A stretch of 64,000 nucleotides of DNA, taken from assembly GCA_047602645.1 (NCBI GenBank), contig JASGGU010000007.1, positions 24,016 through 88,015 on the forward strand, given 5' to 3'. Position numbers and translations under genes: made by a program. This document shows positions 8,335 through 15,902 of this stretch, piece by piece. The stretch's first letter is position 1, and each line of letters starts with the position of its first letter. Source of the DNA: JAEYFP01 sp047602645. Its GTDB lineage: Bacteria > Bacillota > Clostridia > Lachnospirales > Lachnospiraceae. The notes below the pieces were generated by a model. It saw only the letters and a list, made by a program, of their open reading frames with translations, searched no databases and was not told the origin of the DNA.

Positions 8335-9318
8335 GTGAAGAAGTATTTAGCAAAATGGTTTATGGTCATCATTGTGGTTGCCATTATGATCGGTGCCGGT
8401 TTTTTGACAAAGAATCTGCCTGAGGGAGCGAGGGCAGCTTCTGCTCTTGCGGAAGAACCGTCGTCTAAAGAAGCGGAGCACACATTTCAGTTTTTGATTT
8501 CAATTCCGAATCAATATGAAGGGAATACCCGGATCGAAGAAAACTTAATAGAAAAAACAGTGCGGATCGTGCTGCCCGGTATCTCGGAATTTTCTTTTTC
8601 TACAATTGTTTTAGAAAAAAATGATTCAAGAGTAGTTAAAACCGAGCGGAGCTATGAAAATGGCAACGGTATGCTCCTGATCTATCTGGATGACTGGTAT
8701 GTCTGCGAAGGCGCCTATGAAGGCGGAAAACTGTCGCTGCAATTTACTCCGGTGCACGAAAAGTATGACCGGATTCTCGTAATTGATCCGGGGCATGGCG
8801 GAGAATCAGATACCGGAACGATTGCATACGGTTATGAGGAAAAGGATTTGACACTGGCACTTGCGAAGGAAGTCAAGACGCTGCTTACAAGAGAGCTTAA
8901 GGACTGCTATGTATGTCTGACTCGGCTTGAGGATACGGCCCTGAGCGAGCGGGAGAGGGAGAACTTTGCACAGGAGCTGGATGCGGATTTTTATCTTTCC
9001 ATTCACATGGGTGCCGATCCGTCCTCCAGGGCGACAACAGGTGTTTCTACTTATTATAATAGTGCGGATAATCGTCTTGGGAAATCCTATGCGAAAACTC
9101 TGCGGGACTGTATTGCCGATGCTATCGAAGGGCAGGATACCGGTGTGATAAAAGAAGATAAGCAGGTCTTTACAAACAAATTTCAAATTCCGGCTCTGAT
9201 CGTGGAGGCAGGATATCTTACAAATAAGCAGGAAGCCCGGATGCTTGGGACAAGCGAATACAGGAAAACGCTTGCCTTGGGAATTGCTGCAGGGATTGAA
9301 AAAATAATAAATCAATAA
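8335..9318 (+). CDS. N-acetylmuramoyl-L-alanine amidase (Amidase_3), membrane-anchored
   Basis: 327 aa from a GTG start. A single N-terminal hydrophobic segment (residues 6-25) acts as signal anchor. Residues 45-140 form a beta-rich AMIN-like region. The catalytic domain starts with VIDPGHGGESDTG (zinc His in GHGG), continues with LTRLEDTALSERER, and has the later zinc and catalytic positions around SIHMGA and VEAGYLTN. Family function: zinc-dependent cleavage of the bond between MurNAc and the stem peptide in peptidoglycan, outside the membrane. Confidence 0.9.
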   Translation: MKKYLAKWFMVIIVVAIMIGAGFLTKNLPEGARAASALAEEPSSKEAEHTFQFLISIPNQYEGNTRIEENLIEKTVRIVLPGISEFSFSTIVLEKNDSRVVKTERSYENGNGMLLIYLDDWYVCEGAYEGGKLSLQFTPVHEKYDRILVIDPGHGGESDTGTIAYGYEEKDLTLALAKEVKTLLTRELKDCYVCLTRLEDTALSERERENFAQELDADFYLSIHMGADPSSRATTGVSTYYNSADNRLGKSYAKTLRDCIADAIEGQDTGVIKEDKQVFTNKFQIPALIVEAGYLTNKQEARMLGTSEYRKTLALGIAAGIEKIINQ

Positions 9319-9338
9319 ACAGATAAGGATAAAGTAAT

Positions 9339-9944
9339 ATGGAAAAAGCAATCGTGTTTGCGACCGGAAACGAAGGGAAAATGCGTGAAATCCGTATGGT
9401 GCTGGCAGATTTGGGTGTGACTGTGCTTTCCATGAAGGAAGCGGGTGTCCAGATGGATATTGCGGAAGATGGGGCAACCTATGAGGAAAATGCGGTAATT
9501 AAAGCAAAAGCACTGATGGAAGTGACGGGAAAGCTGACACTTGCAGATGATTCCGGACTTGAAGTCGACTATTTAAACAAGGAGCCGGGCGTCTATTCGG
9601 CCCGGTATTTAGGGGAGGAAACGCCCTACAGCATAAAAAACAAAGTGCTGATTGAGCGTCTTGCCGGGGTCCCGGATGAAAAACGGACGGCCCGGTTTAT
9701 CAGTGCCATTGCGGCCGTTTATCCGGACGGAACGATCGAGACGGTTCGCGCTTCGATTGAGGGAAGGATTGGCTATGAGGAAAAAGGAAGCAACGGCTTC
9801 GGTTATGACCCGATTTTCTATATTCCCGAATACGGTCGTACGTCAGGGGAGTTGTCCCTGGAAGAAAAAAATAAGATCAGTCATCGGGGCAAGGCGCTGC
9901 GCCTGATGAAAGAAAAGCTGATACAGAGCAAATTATTTGAATAG
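9339..9944 (+). CDS. rdgB: XTP/dITP diphosphatase (RdgB/HAM1)
   Basis: 201 aa, the usual family length. Diagnostic motifs: FATGNEGKMREI at the N-terminus, LADDSGLEVDYL around residue 68, PGVYSARYLGEE, and GSNGFGYDPIFYIPEYG. The enzyme hydrolyses non-canonical purine nucleoside triphosphates (XTP, dITP, ITP) to monophosphates, cleaning the nucleotide pool. It sits 20 bp after the amidase and 15 bp before a metallophosphoesterase, the common rdgB-yfcE-like pairing in Firmicutes. Confidence 0.96.
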   Translation: MEKAIVFATGNEGKMREIRMVLADLGVTVLSMKEAGVQMDIAEDGATYEENAVIKAKALMEVTGKLTLADDSGLEVDYLNKEPGVYSARYLGEETPYSIKNKVLIERLAGVPDEKRTARFISAIAAVYPDGTIETVRASIEGRIGYEEKGSNGFGYDPIFYIPEYGRTSGELSLEEKNKISHRGKALRLMKEKLIQSKLFE

Positions 9945-9959
9945 GCGGATGAACGGAAG

Positions 9960-10442
9960 ATGAAAATATTAATAGTGAGCGATACACACCGGCAGAACGG
10001 AAATTTACTGAGCGTGATCGATAAAGTAAAGCCGATTGATATGATGATTCACTGTGGTGATATCGAGGGAAGCGATGAGGAGCTTATTAAAAATGCGGCA
10101 TGCCCGGTGCACATCGTTGCCGGAAACAACGACTATTTTTCAGACTATGATGAGGAACAGGAATTTCAGATCGGCTGTTACAAGGTGCTTTTGCTTCACG
10201 GCCATCGTCACCGTATTTATGCTAATATCGATTCTCTATTTTTTCTGGCGCAGGAAAGAGGAGTTGATATTGTGATGTTCGGCCATCTGCATGTGCCGAT
10301 CTTAGAGCATCGTGACGGGATTACCGCTTTGAATCCGGGCAGTCTGACCTACCCCCGCCAGGCCAACAGAAAGCCCTCCTATATGATCATGGAACTTGAT
10401 AAAAAGGGGGAAGTACATTATACATTAAACTATCTGGGATAA
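9960..10442 (+). CDS. YfcE/MJ0936-family metallophosphoesterase
   Basis: 160 aa. All metal-binding motifs of the calcineurin-like fold are present: VSDTHRQNGN, HCGDIEG, VAGNNDYF, LLHGHRHRIY and MFGHLHVP. Family members are small cytosolic phosphodiesterases with broad in vitro activity; the physiological substrate is unclear. It follows rdgB by 15 bp, probably in one transcript. Confidence 0.92.
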   Translation: MKILIVSDTHRQNGNLLSVIDKVKPIDMMIHCGDIEGSDEELIKNAACPVHIVAGNNDYFSDYDEEQEFQIGCYKVLLLHGHRHRIYANIDSLFFLAQERGVDIVMFGHLHVPILEHRDGITALNPGSLTYPRQANRKPSYMIMELDKKGEVHYTLNYLG

Positions 10443-10461
10443 AAATAAGAAAAATAGGTAG

Positions 10462-10490
10462 TTGACAATCCTTTTTCACTATTATATAAT
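10462..10490 (+). promoter_or_regulatory. Sigma-70 promoter of the tRNA operon
   Basis: TTGACA (10462-10467), a 17-bp spacer and TATAAT (10485-10490): a perfect consensus promoter, as expected for stable RNA. The tRNA-Pro gene begins about 50 bp after it. Confidence 0.9.
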
Positions 10491-10542
10491 ATGACTTGCG
10501 TCACAATTTGCACATGGTTTTTGTGCATAACGGCAGGACCAC

Positions 10543-10617
10543 CGGGGTGTGGCTCAGCTTGGCTAGAGCGCCTGGTTTGGGACCAGGAGGTCGCAGGTTC
10601 GAATCCTGTCACCCCGA
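10543..10617 (+). tRNA. tRNA-Pro (anticodon TGG)
   Basis: Acceptor stem CGGGGTG pairs with CACCCCG. The anticodon arm CCTGG-TTTGGGA-CCAGG gives TGG. The T arm contains GGTTCGAATCC. First gene of a five-tRNA operon; CCA is not encoded. Confidence 0.96.
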
Positions 10618-10657
10618 TGCTTTGTATATGCGCAGAATGTTTTTCGTAATAATTTCT

Positions 10658-10731
<74 letters not shown>

Positions 10732-10813
10732 TTTGCAGGTTGGATGAATTAATTGTTTATTCATATATCTGTTTGCCGCTTACGGTAAAATGAGAGGATT
10801 CCCTCTACGTTAT

Positions 10814-10888
10814 GGTGGGTATAGCGCAGTTGGTTAGCGCGCCAGATTGTGGCTCTGGAGGCCGAGGGTTCGAATCCCTCTATCCACC
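10814..10888 (+). tRNA. tRNA-His (anticodon GTG)
   Basis: GTGGGTA pairs with TATCCAC, plus the His-specific G at position -1 opposite a C discriminator. The anticodon arm CCAGA-TTGTGGC-TCTGG gives GTG. Confidence 0.96.
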
Positions 10889-10894
10889 CTTTTT

Positions 10895-10966
10895 AGGGCT
10901 ATCGCCAAGCGGTAAGGCACAGGATTTTGATTCCTGCATTCGCTGGTTCAAATCCAGCTAGCCCTG
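10895..10966 (+). tRNA. tRNA-Gln (anticodon TTG)
   Basis: AGGGCTA pairs with TAGCCCT, with a G discriminator. The anticodon arm CAGGA-TTTTGAT-TCCTG gives TTG. It starts only 6 bases after tRNA-His. Confidence 0.95.
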
Positions 10967-11001
10967 CTGGCAGAATTTATTGTTTCTGTCAAATAAAATA
11001 T

Positions 11002-11074
11002 GGGACACTAGCTCAGTCGGTAGAGCACTTGACTTTTAATCAAGGTGTCGGGGGTTCGAATCCCCCGTGTCTCA
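11002..11074 (+). tRNA. tRNA-Lys (anticodon TTT)
   Basis: GGGACAC pairs with GTGTCTC (one G-T pair). The anticodon arm CTTGA-CTTTTAA-TCAAG gives TTT. Last gene of the cluster, followed directly by a terminator. Confidence 0.96.
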
Positions 11075-11081
11075 CGAAACG

Positions 11082-11130
11082 GAAATGCCGGAAAACGCAG
11101 ATTATATGCGGGTTCCGGCATTTCTTCATT
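11082..11130 (+). terminator. Terminator of the tRNA operon
   Basis: GAAATGCCGGA (11082-11092) pairs perfectly with TCCGGCATTTC (11114-11124), followed by TTCATTTT. The next gene converges from the other side, so it may serve both directions. Confidence 0.85.
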
Positions 11131-11167
11131 TTATAGGAAAGAAGTTATTTACGTAACAGGCTTTCCT

Positions 11168-11356
11168 TTATTCTACGGTGATAACGGCAACAGGGCAGCC
11201 ATCCTGTGCTTCTGTGGCGGAAACCTCGGCCTCTGCCGGAATACTTTCCTGATACACCTCGGCAATGCCATCCTCTGCCATTCGAAATACTTCCGGGCAG
11301 GTTGCGGCACAAAGTCCGCAAGAGATACATCCTGTTCTGTCAAGTATTGCTTTCAT
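11168..11356 (-). CDS. Small ferredoxin of the HcpR regulon (FrdX-like)
   Basis: 62 aa, beginning MKAILDRTGCISCGLCAATC. The cluster motif CISCGLCAATCP provides CX2CX2CX3CP, and a later Cys lies in DGCPVAV. This is the single-cluster [4Fe-4S] (4Fe-4S_13 or Fer4_15) ferredoxin type. It follows the cupin gene by 40 bp and would be transcribed from the HcpR-boxed promoter at about 11840. Known: ferredoxin-like frdX genes are repeatedly predicted HcpR targets next to hcp. Inferred role: electron donor to Hcp. Confidence 0.88.
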   Translation of the reverse strand: MKAILDRTGCISCGLCAATCPEVFRMAEDGIAEVYQESIPAEAEVSATEAQDGCPVAVITVE

Positions 11357-11396
11357 AAAAATCCTCCTTTACAGTCCGAACTGGCTGTGCATAGTT

Positions 11397-11744
11397 TTAC
11401 GCAGGCAGTGGAAATACAACGGTCAGCAGCATTTTGAATGGACTTCCCGCTGCAACCGCATGAGGAATTCCGGCCGGCATGACGATAGTCTGTCCCTGTG
11501 ACAATTCGTGTAGTTTTCCGCCGATCGTAATAAGGGCATTTCCCTCCAAAACAGTCAGCATGGCATCCCCATCGGAAGCGTGGGTACTGATTTCCTCTCC
11601 CTGATCAAAAGAAAAGAGGGTAATGCTCACCGCACTGTTTTGGGCCAGCGTCCGGCTGATCACCTGTCCTTGGCGGAATTCCACCAGCTTTGTCAATTCC
11701 AGGGCCTGCTCCGGCTCAATGTTTTTCAGATATTTTGTATTCAT
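11397..11744 (-). CDS. Single-domain cupin protein
   Basis: 115 aa from the ATG at 11744, which is preceded by AAGGAGGG; an upstream in-frame ATG at 11789 has no such site. The cupin barrel is visible: SFDQGEEISTHASDGDAML (metal His region) and GQTIVMPAGIPHAVAAG (second cupin motif with His). Cupins of this size bind metals or small ligands; the substrate is unknown. It is the first gene after a palindromic HcpR-type box at 11868-11881 and is followed by the ferredoxin, so it likely belongs to the nitrosative-stress response. Confidence 0.85.
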   Translation of the reverse strand: MNTKYLKNIEPEQALELTKLVEFRQGQVISRTLAQNSAVSITLFSFDQGEEISTHASDGDAMLTVLEGNALITIGGKLHELSQGQTIVMPAGIPHAVAAGSPFKMLLTVVFPLPA

Positions 11745-11867
11745 GTTATATACCCTCCTTTGATTTGATTTCTTTAGGATTCCCGCCATGCAAAAAAATA
11801 ATGCACAGGTGGCTGTTTGGATTAAGAATCTTATGATCTAAGTATAGCAAGTTGGTGGAATTATTCC

Positions 11868-11881
11868 GTAACAATTGTTAC
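11868..11881 (-). promoter_or_regulatory. HcpR-type operator for the cupin-ferredoxin transcript
   Basis: The perfect palindrome GTAACAATTGTTAC. On the minus strand an extended -10 (TGCTATACT; TATACT at 11846-11841) puts the start point near 11834, about 40-41 bp from the box centre. That is the classical class II activator position for Crp/Fnr proteins. Confidence 0.75.
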
Positions 11882-11910
11882 ACTTTATCTTTTTTGTTAA
11901 ATTATTTTTT

Positions 11911-11924
11911 GTAACATATGTTAC
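11911..11924 (+). promoter_or_regulatory. HcpR-type operator for the binding-protein/GTPase/ATPase operon
   Basis: The perfect palindrome GTAACATATGTTAC. The likely -10 TAAAAT at 11947-11952 gives a start point near 11959, so the box is centred about 41.5 bp upstream. It matches the boxes at 11868 and 15806 and lies in the same divergent promoter region. Confidence 0.75.
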
Positions 11925-12026
11925 GGACAATATCCTGAATTCTGGGTAAAATAAACACAGTAAGAAGCACGACAGCAAATAAACCATAAGTTAGAAATAA
12001 CTAACCAATAGAAGGAGGAGCCTATT

Positions 12027-13265
12027 ATGAATCCCTATTTTTTAATTACTGATAAGGTCTATGACCTGACTGAGCGGTATCCCGAGCTGATTGATCTGCT
12101 TGCCGCAAACGGCTTTGAAAATCTGCGCAATGATATGATGCGCAAAACTGTCGGTAGGACCATTTCCATTGAAGCCGCCCTGAAAAGCAAGCATTTTGAT
12201 CCGCAGACTTTTGAGCAGAAAATGGTGGAGTTTATTGAACAGAAAAAACCTGCCCTTTCTACAGGCCTTGCACCCACCAGACAGGAGAGCCCCGAAGGGG
12301 AGCTGCACATAGCCGGTGTTCTGCCCTGTCCGATTCGGGTTCAGCTTTTAGAAAAGCTGGACAGCCGGCTTTCGGGACAGGAAACCAAGGTAAGTTATGA
12401 GCTGCAGGCAGCCAGTATGGGATTGGACTGGCTCCGGGAACAGATTGCGGAAAGCCCGGATTCGTCGGGCCTGGCAGACATCTATCTTTCCGCCGGATTC
12501 AGTCTGTTCTTTGATCAAACGATCATGGGTCCCCATCTGGAAAAGGGTGTATTTGCCGATCTGACCGGGATGGATCACTTTAATCCTGTTTTCGACAATG
12601 CGGACATTCATTTAAAAGATCCCAGGGGACAGTACACCATCATCGGTGTGGTACCCGCCATCTTCATGGTAAATACCGAGCTTTTGGGTGATCGGCCGTT
12701 TCCGGAAAGCTGGGCGGATTTGCTGAAGCCTGAATTTGAGGATACCGTGGCGCTGCCTATGCGGGATTTAGATTTGTTTAACGCTGTCTTGCTTGGAATT
12801 TACCAGAAATACGGCGAGGAGGGCGTGGCAAGATTGGGAAAAAGCCTGCTGACCGGTATGCATCCGGCACAGATGGTCAAATCCGGGGGGAAAAAGCAAC
12901 AGAACAACGGCCCGGTGGTGAACGTGATGCCTTATTTCTTTACATGGATGGCAAAGGAGGGCGGTGCACTGCGTCCGGTCTGGCCGAAAGACGGTGCGAT
13001 CATCAGCCCTATTTTTCTGCTGACGAAGGCAGCATCTAAAGAAAAGTCTCAGCCGCTGGTGGATTTCCTGTTTTCTAAAGAGATGGGAAACGTTTTATCG
13101 GCAAACGGAAAGTTCCCGTCCACGCACCCGGAGGTAGACAATGGTCTGGCACCGGAACAGACCTTTTTGTGGCCGGGCTGGGATTTCATCTACAGTCATG
13201 ATATCGGTGCACTTTTGAAGGAAACCGAGCGTATTTTCCTTGATGCAAAAGGAGGGCAGATATGA
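12027..13265 (+). CDS. DUF1858-like domain fused to a solute-binding-protein fold, no signal peptide
   Basis: 412 aa; RBS GAAGGAGGAG is correctly placed before the ATG at 12027. Residues 1-72 resemble DUF1858 (VYDLTERYPELIDLLAANGF, then MRKTVGRTISIEAAL). From about residue 88 the protein follows a family 1/6-type periplasmic binding fold (VVPAIFMVNTELLGDRPFPESWADL; AIISPIFLLTKAASKEKSQP). There is no signal peptide, lipobox or membrane segment, so it should be cytosolic, which is odd for this fold. It overlaps the next gene and is preceded by an HcpR-type box. Inferred: a cytosolic ligand or metal-chelate binding component working with the GTPase and ATPase. Confidence 0.75.
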   Translation: MNPYFLITDKVYDLTERYPELIDLLAANGFENLRNDMMRKTVGRTISIEAALKSKHFDPQTFEQKMVEFIEQKKPALSTGLAPTRQESPEGELHIAGVLPCPIRVQLLEKLDSRLSGQETKVSYELQAASMGLDWLREQIAESPDSSGLADIYLSAGFSLFFDQTIMGPHLEKGVFADLTGMDHFNPVFDNADIHLKDPRGQYTIIGVVPAIFMVNTELLGDRPFPESWADLLKPEFEDTVALPMRDLDLFNAVLLGIYQKYGEEGVARLGKSLLTGMHPAQMVKSGGKKQQNNGPVVNVMPYFFTWMAKEGGALRPVWPKDGAIISPIFLLTKAASKEKSQPLVDFLFSKEMGNVLSANGKFPSTHPEVDNGLAPEQTFLWPGWDFIYSHDIGALLKETERIFLDAKGGQI

Positions 13266-13963
13266 ATTTGACGATTTTTTCGGGTCCGCCATCTTCGGGC
13301 AAGACCTCGGTGATTCTCAAAACCATCGGTGCATTTCAGAAACAGGGGCTTTCTGTGGGTGTTGTAAAATTTGACTGCCTTCATACGGAGGATGATCTGC
13401 TGTATGAAAAAGCCGGCATTCCTGTAAAAAAGGGACTTTCCGGTGCACTTTGCCCAGATCATTTTTTTGCATCGAACATTGAGGATGTGGTGAAATGGGG
13501 AAATCGGGAAGGTCTGGATCTGCTGATTACCGAATCTGCTGGCCTGTGCAACCGCTGCTCTCCCTATTTGGCAGGGGTAAAAGGAATCTGCGTTATCGAC
13601 AATCTTTCCGGTATCAATACGCCGAAGAAGATTGGTCCGATGCTGAAATCCGCCGACATTGTGGTTATTACCAAGGGGGATATTGTTTCTCAGGCGGAAC
13701 GGGAGGTGTTCGCATCCCGCGTCAGTACCGTTAATCCCAAGGCGATGGTACTGCATGTAAACGGTCTGAGCGGTCAGGGAGCTTATGAGCTAAGCACACT
13801 GTTATATGAGGAAACCCAAAACCTGAAAACGGTGCAAGGAATGAAACTGCGGTTCCCCATGCCTTCGGCCATGTGCTCCTACTGTCTGGGTGAAACCCGT
13901 ATCGGAGAAAGCTATCAGTTAGGCAACACGAAGAAAATGGTATGGGAGGAGGATCAGGCATGA
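13262..13963 (+). CDS. HypB/UreG-like SIMIBI GTPase
   Basis: 233 aa. The P-loop GPPSSGKT spans residues 8-15. A switch-like aspartate lies in VVKFDCLHTEDD, the TESAGLCNRCSPY segment (about 95-107) resembles the metal-handling Walker B region of HypB/UreG proteins, and VVITKGDIVSQAE is the base-recognition NKxD-like region (TKGD). CSYCLGET near residue 202 offers a CX2C metal site. Relatives insert nickel or other metals into enzymes using GTP. It overlaps the preceding gene by 4 bp and the following ATPase start by 4 bp. Its partner enzyme is not shown; Hcp is the obvious candidate from context. Confidence 0.75.
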   Translation: MNLTIFSGPPSSGKTSVILKTIGAFQKQGLSVGVVKFDCLHTEDDLLYEKAGIPVKKGLSGALCPDHFFASNIEDVVKWGNREGLDLLITESAGLCNRCSPYLAGVKGICVIDNLSGINTPKKIGPMLKSADIVVITKGDIVSQAEREVFASRVSTVNPKAMVLHVNGLSGQGAYELSTLLYEETQNLKTVQGMKLRFPMPSAMCSYCLGETRIGESYQLGNTKKMVWEEDQA

Positions 13964-14979
13964 AGCGGCAGACTATTGGAACACTATTGAAAGAATATCC
14001 TTTTATCGCAGATTTTTTTCATCAAAACCGACTGGATATTGAAGGAAAGGAAGGTTTTACATTTGCAGAATTTTTAGAAGGAATGAGTGAAGAGGAACTG
14101 GAGGAAAAAGCCATAGATGCCGAAAATCTTTCGGATGAGCTGGAACGCTATATTTCACAGATGCTGGAGTTCCTGGGGATAGAGAAAAAGAATACCGTAC
14201 AGTCACTAACCATTTTGCCCGGTCAGAATAAGAGCGGACAAGCGGAGACATTTGAACGGCTGGAGATTCTTCCCTCCCAGATCGTTTCTGTCGTAGGACC
14301 GACAGGCTCCGGTAAAAGCCGTCTGCTGGCGGACATTGAATGGGCGGCGCAGGGAGATACCCCTACGGGGCGCAGCATCCTCATCAATGGAGAAGTACCC
14401 GACTTAAAATGGCGCTATTCCCCCAACAATAAGCTGGTAGCCCAGCTTTCCCAGAATATGAATTTTGTCATGGACATCAGCGCCGGCGAGTTTGTAAAGC
14501 TGCACGCAGAAAGCCGTATGGTGGAAAATCCGGATGAAATTGCCGCTAAAATTTTAGAATCTGCCAATCGTCTGGCGGGAGAGGTTTTTGCAGCCGAGAC
14601 ACCGGTGACCAGCTTAAGCGGCGGGCAGTCCCGTGCCCTGATGATTGCGGATACGGCTATTTTGAGCGCTTCGCCCATCGTCCTGATCGATGAAATTGAA
14701 AATGCCGGCATTGATCGCAGGGAGGCGCTCAAGCTGTTGGTTTCTCAAGATAAAATTGTACTGATGGCAACTCATGACCCGCTGCTGGCCCTGATGGCGG
14801 ACAGGCGTATTGTGATTCAAAACGGCGGCATCCATGCGGTGCTGCAAACTTCACCGGAAGAAAAAGAGCTGCTGACAGAGCTTTATAAAATCGACGGTAT
14901 CATGCAGAATGCGCGGCAAATACTTCGCGCCGGGAACACCCTGTACAGGGAAACGCTTTTTTCAGTTCCTATGAAATAA
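13960..14979 (+). CDS. ABC-type ATPase with N-terminal DUF1858-like domain, no permease partner
   Basis: 339 aa from the ATG at 13960, which overlaps the upstream stop and follows GGAGGAGG. Residues 1-70 resemble DUF1858 (TIGTLLKEYPFIADFFHQNR) without the CX2C pair. The ATPase has Walker A GPTGSGKS (about 112-119), signature TSLSGGQSRALMIA, Walker B IVLIDEIENAG and a switch His in VLMATHDPLL, so it should be active. The glutamate-following ENAG replaces the usual PT-LD ending, as in soluble or non-transport ABC ATPases. No membrane subunit is encoded nearby. Third gene of the HcpR-boxed operon. Confidence 0.78.
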   Translation: MKRQTIGTLLKEYPFIADFFHQNRLDIEGKEGFTFAEFLEGMSEEELEEKAIDAENLSDELERYISQMLEFLGIEKKNTVQSLTILPGQNKSGQAETFERLEILPSQIVSVVGPTGSGKSRLLADIEWAAQGDTPTGRSILINGEVPDLKWRYSPNNKLVAQLSQNMNFVMDISAGEFVKLHAESRMVENPDEIAAKILESANRLAGEVFAAETPVTSLSGGQSRALMIADTAILSASPIVLIDEIENAGIDRREALKLLVSQDKIVLMATHDPLLALMADRRIVIQNGGIHAVLQTSPEEKELLTELYKIDGIMQNARQILRAGNTLYRETLFSVPMK

Positions 14980-15119
14980 AAGCACAAATAAAAGCACTCC
15001 GTGCAGGATGCTTAGACGAATCATTCATTATATGGTACAATATTGTCAGACCTGATATCGTGCCGGAACGGAACAAAGGGAGTGCGCATGTGTCAGCAGA
15101 ACAGGGAAGAAGGTGAAGC

Positions 15120-15794
15120 ATGATTCAAAAGTTAAAGAGCAGTCCGCTTTTTTACGGTTTGACTGAAGATGAGATCTCCGATTGCCTGCAATGCAGTAAA
15201 TCAAATATTGTTTCCTACGAAAAGGAGGAAATGGTTTTTTTTCAGAAGGATGTGCCGACGCACCTGATGGTACTGATTGAGGGCACTGTCGTCATATGCA
15301 GCGATACGGCAGCGGGAAGGCGGAGTATCGTTGCCACTTTTGATCGGAGCGGAGAGCTGTTTGGAGAGGTATTTGTTTTTTTAGAACGGAAGGAATATGA
15401 TCACTATGCGCAGGCTGTTACTTCTGCCAAAGTTCTGTGGATGCCAAAGGAATTTTTATTTCACACCTGCGGGGAAAGCTGCGGACATCATGCGAGGCTG
15501 ATTTCTAATATGCTGACAATTCTTGCCCAGAAAGCCTATTTTCTCAATCAGAAGGTGCAGATTCTTTCCTGTGCTACTTTGCGCCAGAAAATTGTCAAAG
15601 TATTATTAAGAAATAGTCAGGCAGACGGAAGGGTGGCCCTTTCGATGAATCGGGAAGAACTGGCAGATTTTTTGAATACGGCGCGGCCGTCTTTGTCCAG
15701 AGAACTGATGAATATGCAGGAAGACGGGTTGATTCAAGTAAAAAAACGGGATATCTACATCGTCGATTATGAAGAACTGCAAAATATTTTATGA
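15120..15794 (+). CDS. hcpR: Crp/Fnr-family transcriptional regulator, HcpR-like
   Basis: 224 aa. An N-terminal cNMP-binding-type beta barrel (FFQKDVPTHLMVLIEGTVVI; GELFGEVFVF) is followed by the dimer helix and a C-terminal winged HTH (LSMNREELADFLNTARPSLSRELMNMQ, residues about 175-203, written here as the recognition region). The regulator lies between two operons that carry GTAAC-N4-GTTAC boxes and directly upstream of hcp. HcpR proteins are known regulators of hybrid cluster protein genes in anaerobes and sense nitrosative stress. A promoter-like TACAAT is seen near 15037; no own box is evident. Confidence 0.82.
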   Translation: MIQKLKSSPLFYGLTEDEISDCLQCSKSNIVSYEKEEMVFFQKDVPTHLMVLIEGTVVICSDTAAGRRSIVATFDRSGELFGEVFVFLERKEYDHYAQAVTSAKVLWMPKEFLFHTCGESCGHHARLISNMLTILAQKAYFLNQKVQILSCATLRQKIVKVLLRNSQADGRVALSMNREELADFLNTARPSLSRELMNMQEDGLIQVKKRDIYIVDYEELQNIL

Positions 15795-15798
15795 TTTT

Positions 15799-15829
15799 AA
15801 AATCCGTAACGAGTGTTACGGATTTTTTT
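15799..15829 (+). terminator. hcpR terminator whose stem contains the hcp operator
   Basis: AAAATCCGTAAC (15799-15810), loop GAGT and GTTACGGATTTT (15815-15826) form a 12-bp perfect stem followed by further Ts to 15829, a good Rho-independent terminator 5 bp after hcpR. Confidence 0.8.
15806..15819 (+). promoter_or_regulatory. HcpR-type operator for hcp
   Basis: GTAACGAGTGTTAC, same pattern as the boxes at 11868 and 11911. An extended -10 (TGGTAATAT, TAATAT at 15842-15847) puts the start point near 15854, about 41.5 bp from the box centre. A second -10-like TATAAG at 15853 with TTGCGC at 15831 is a possible alternative. Confidence 0.75.
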
Positions 15830-15902
15830 CTTGCGCATTGGTAATATGTAAGTATAAGAGAAATGCAGCAAACAAAACCAGAAAGTCGGAGGAGAATGAA
15901 TC

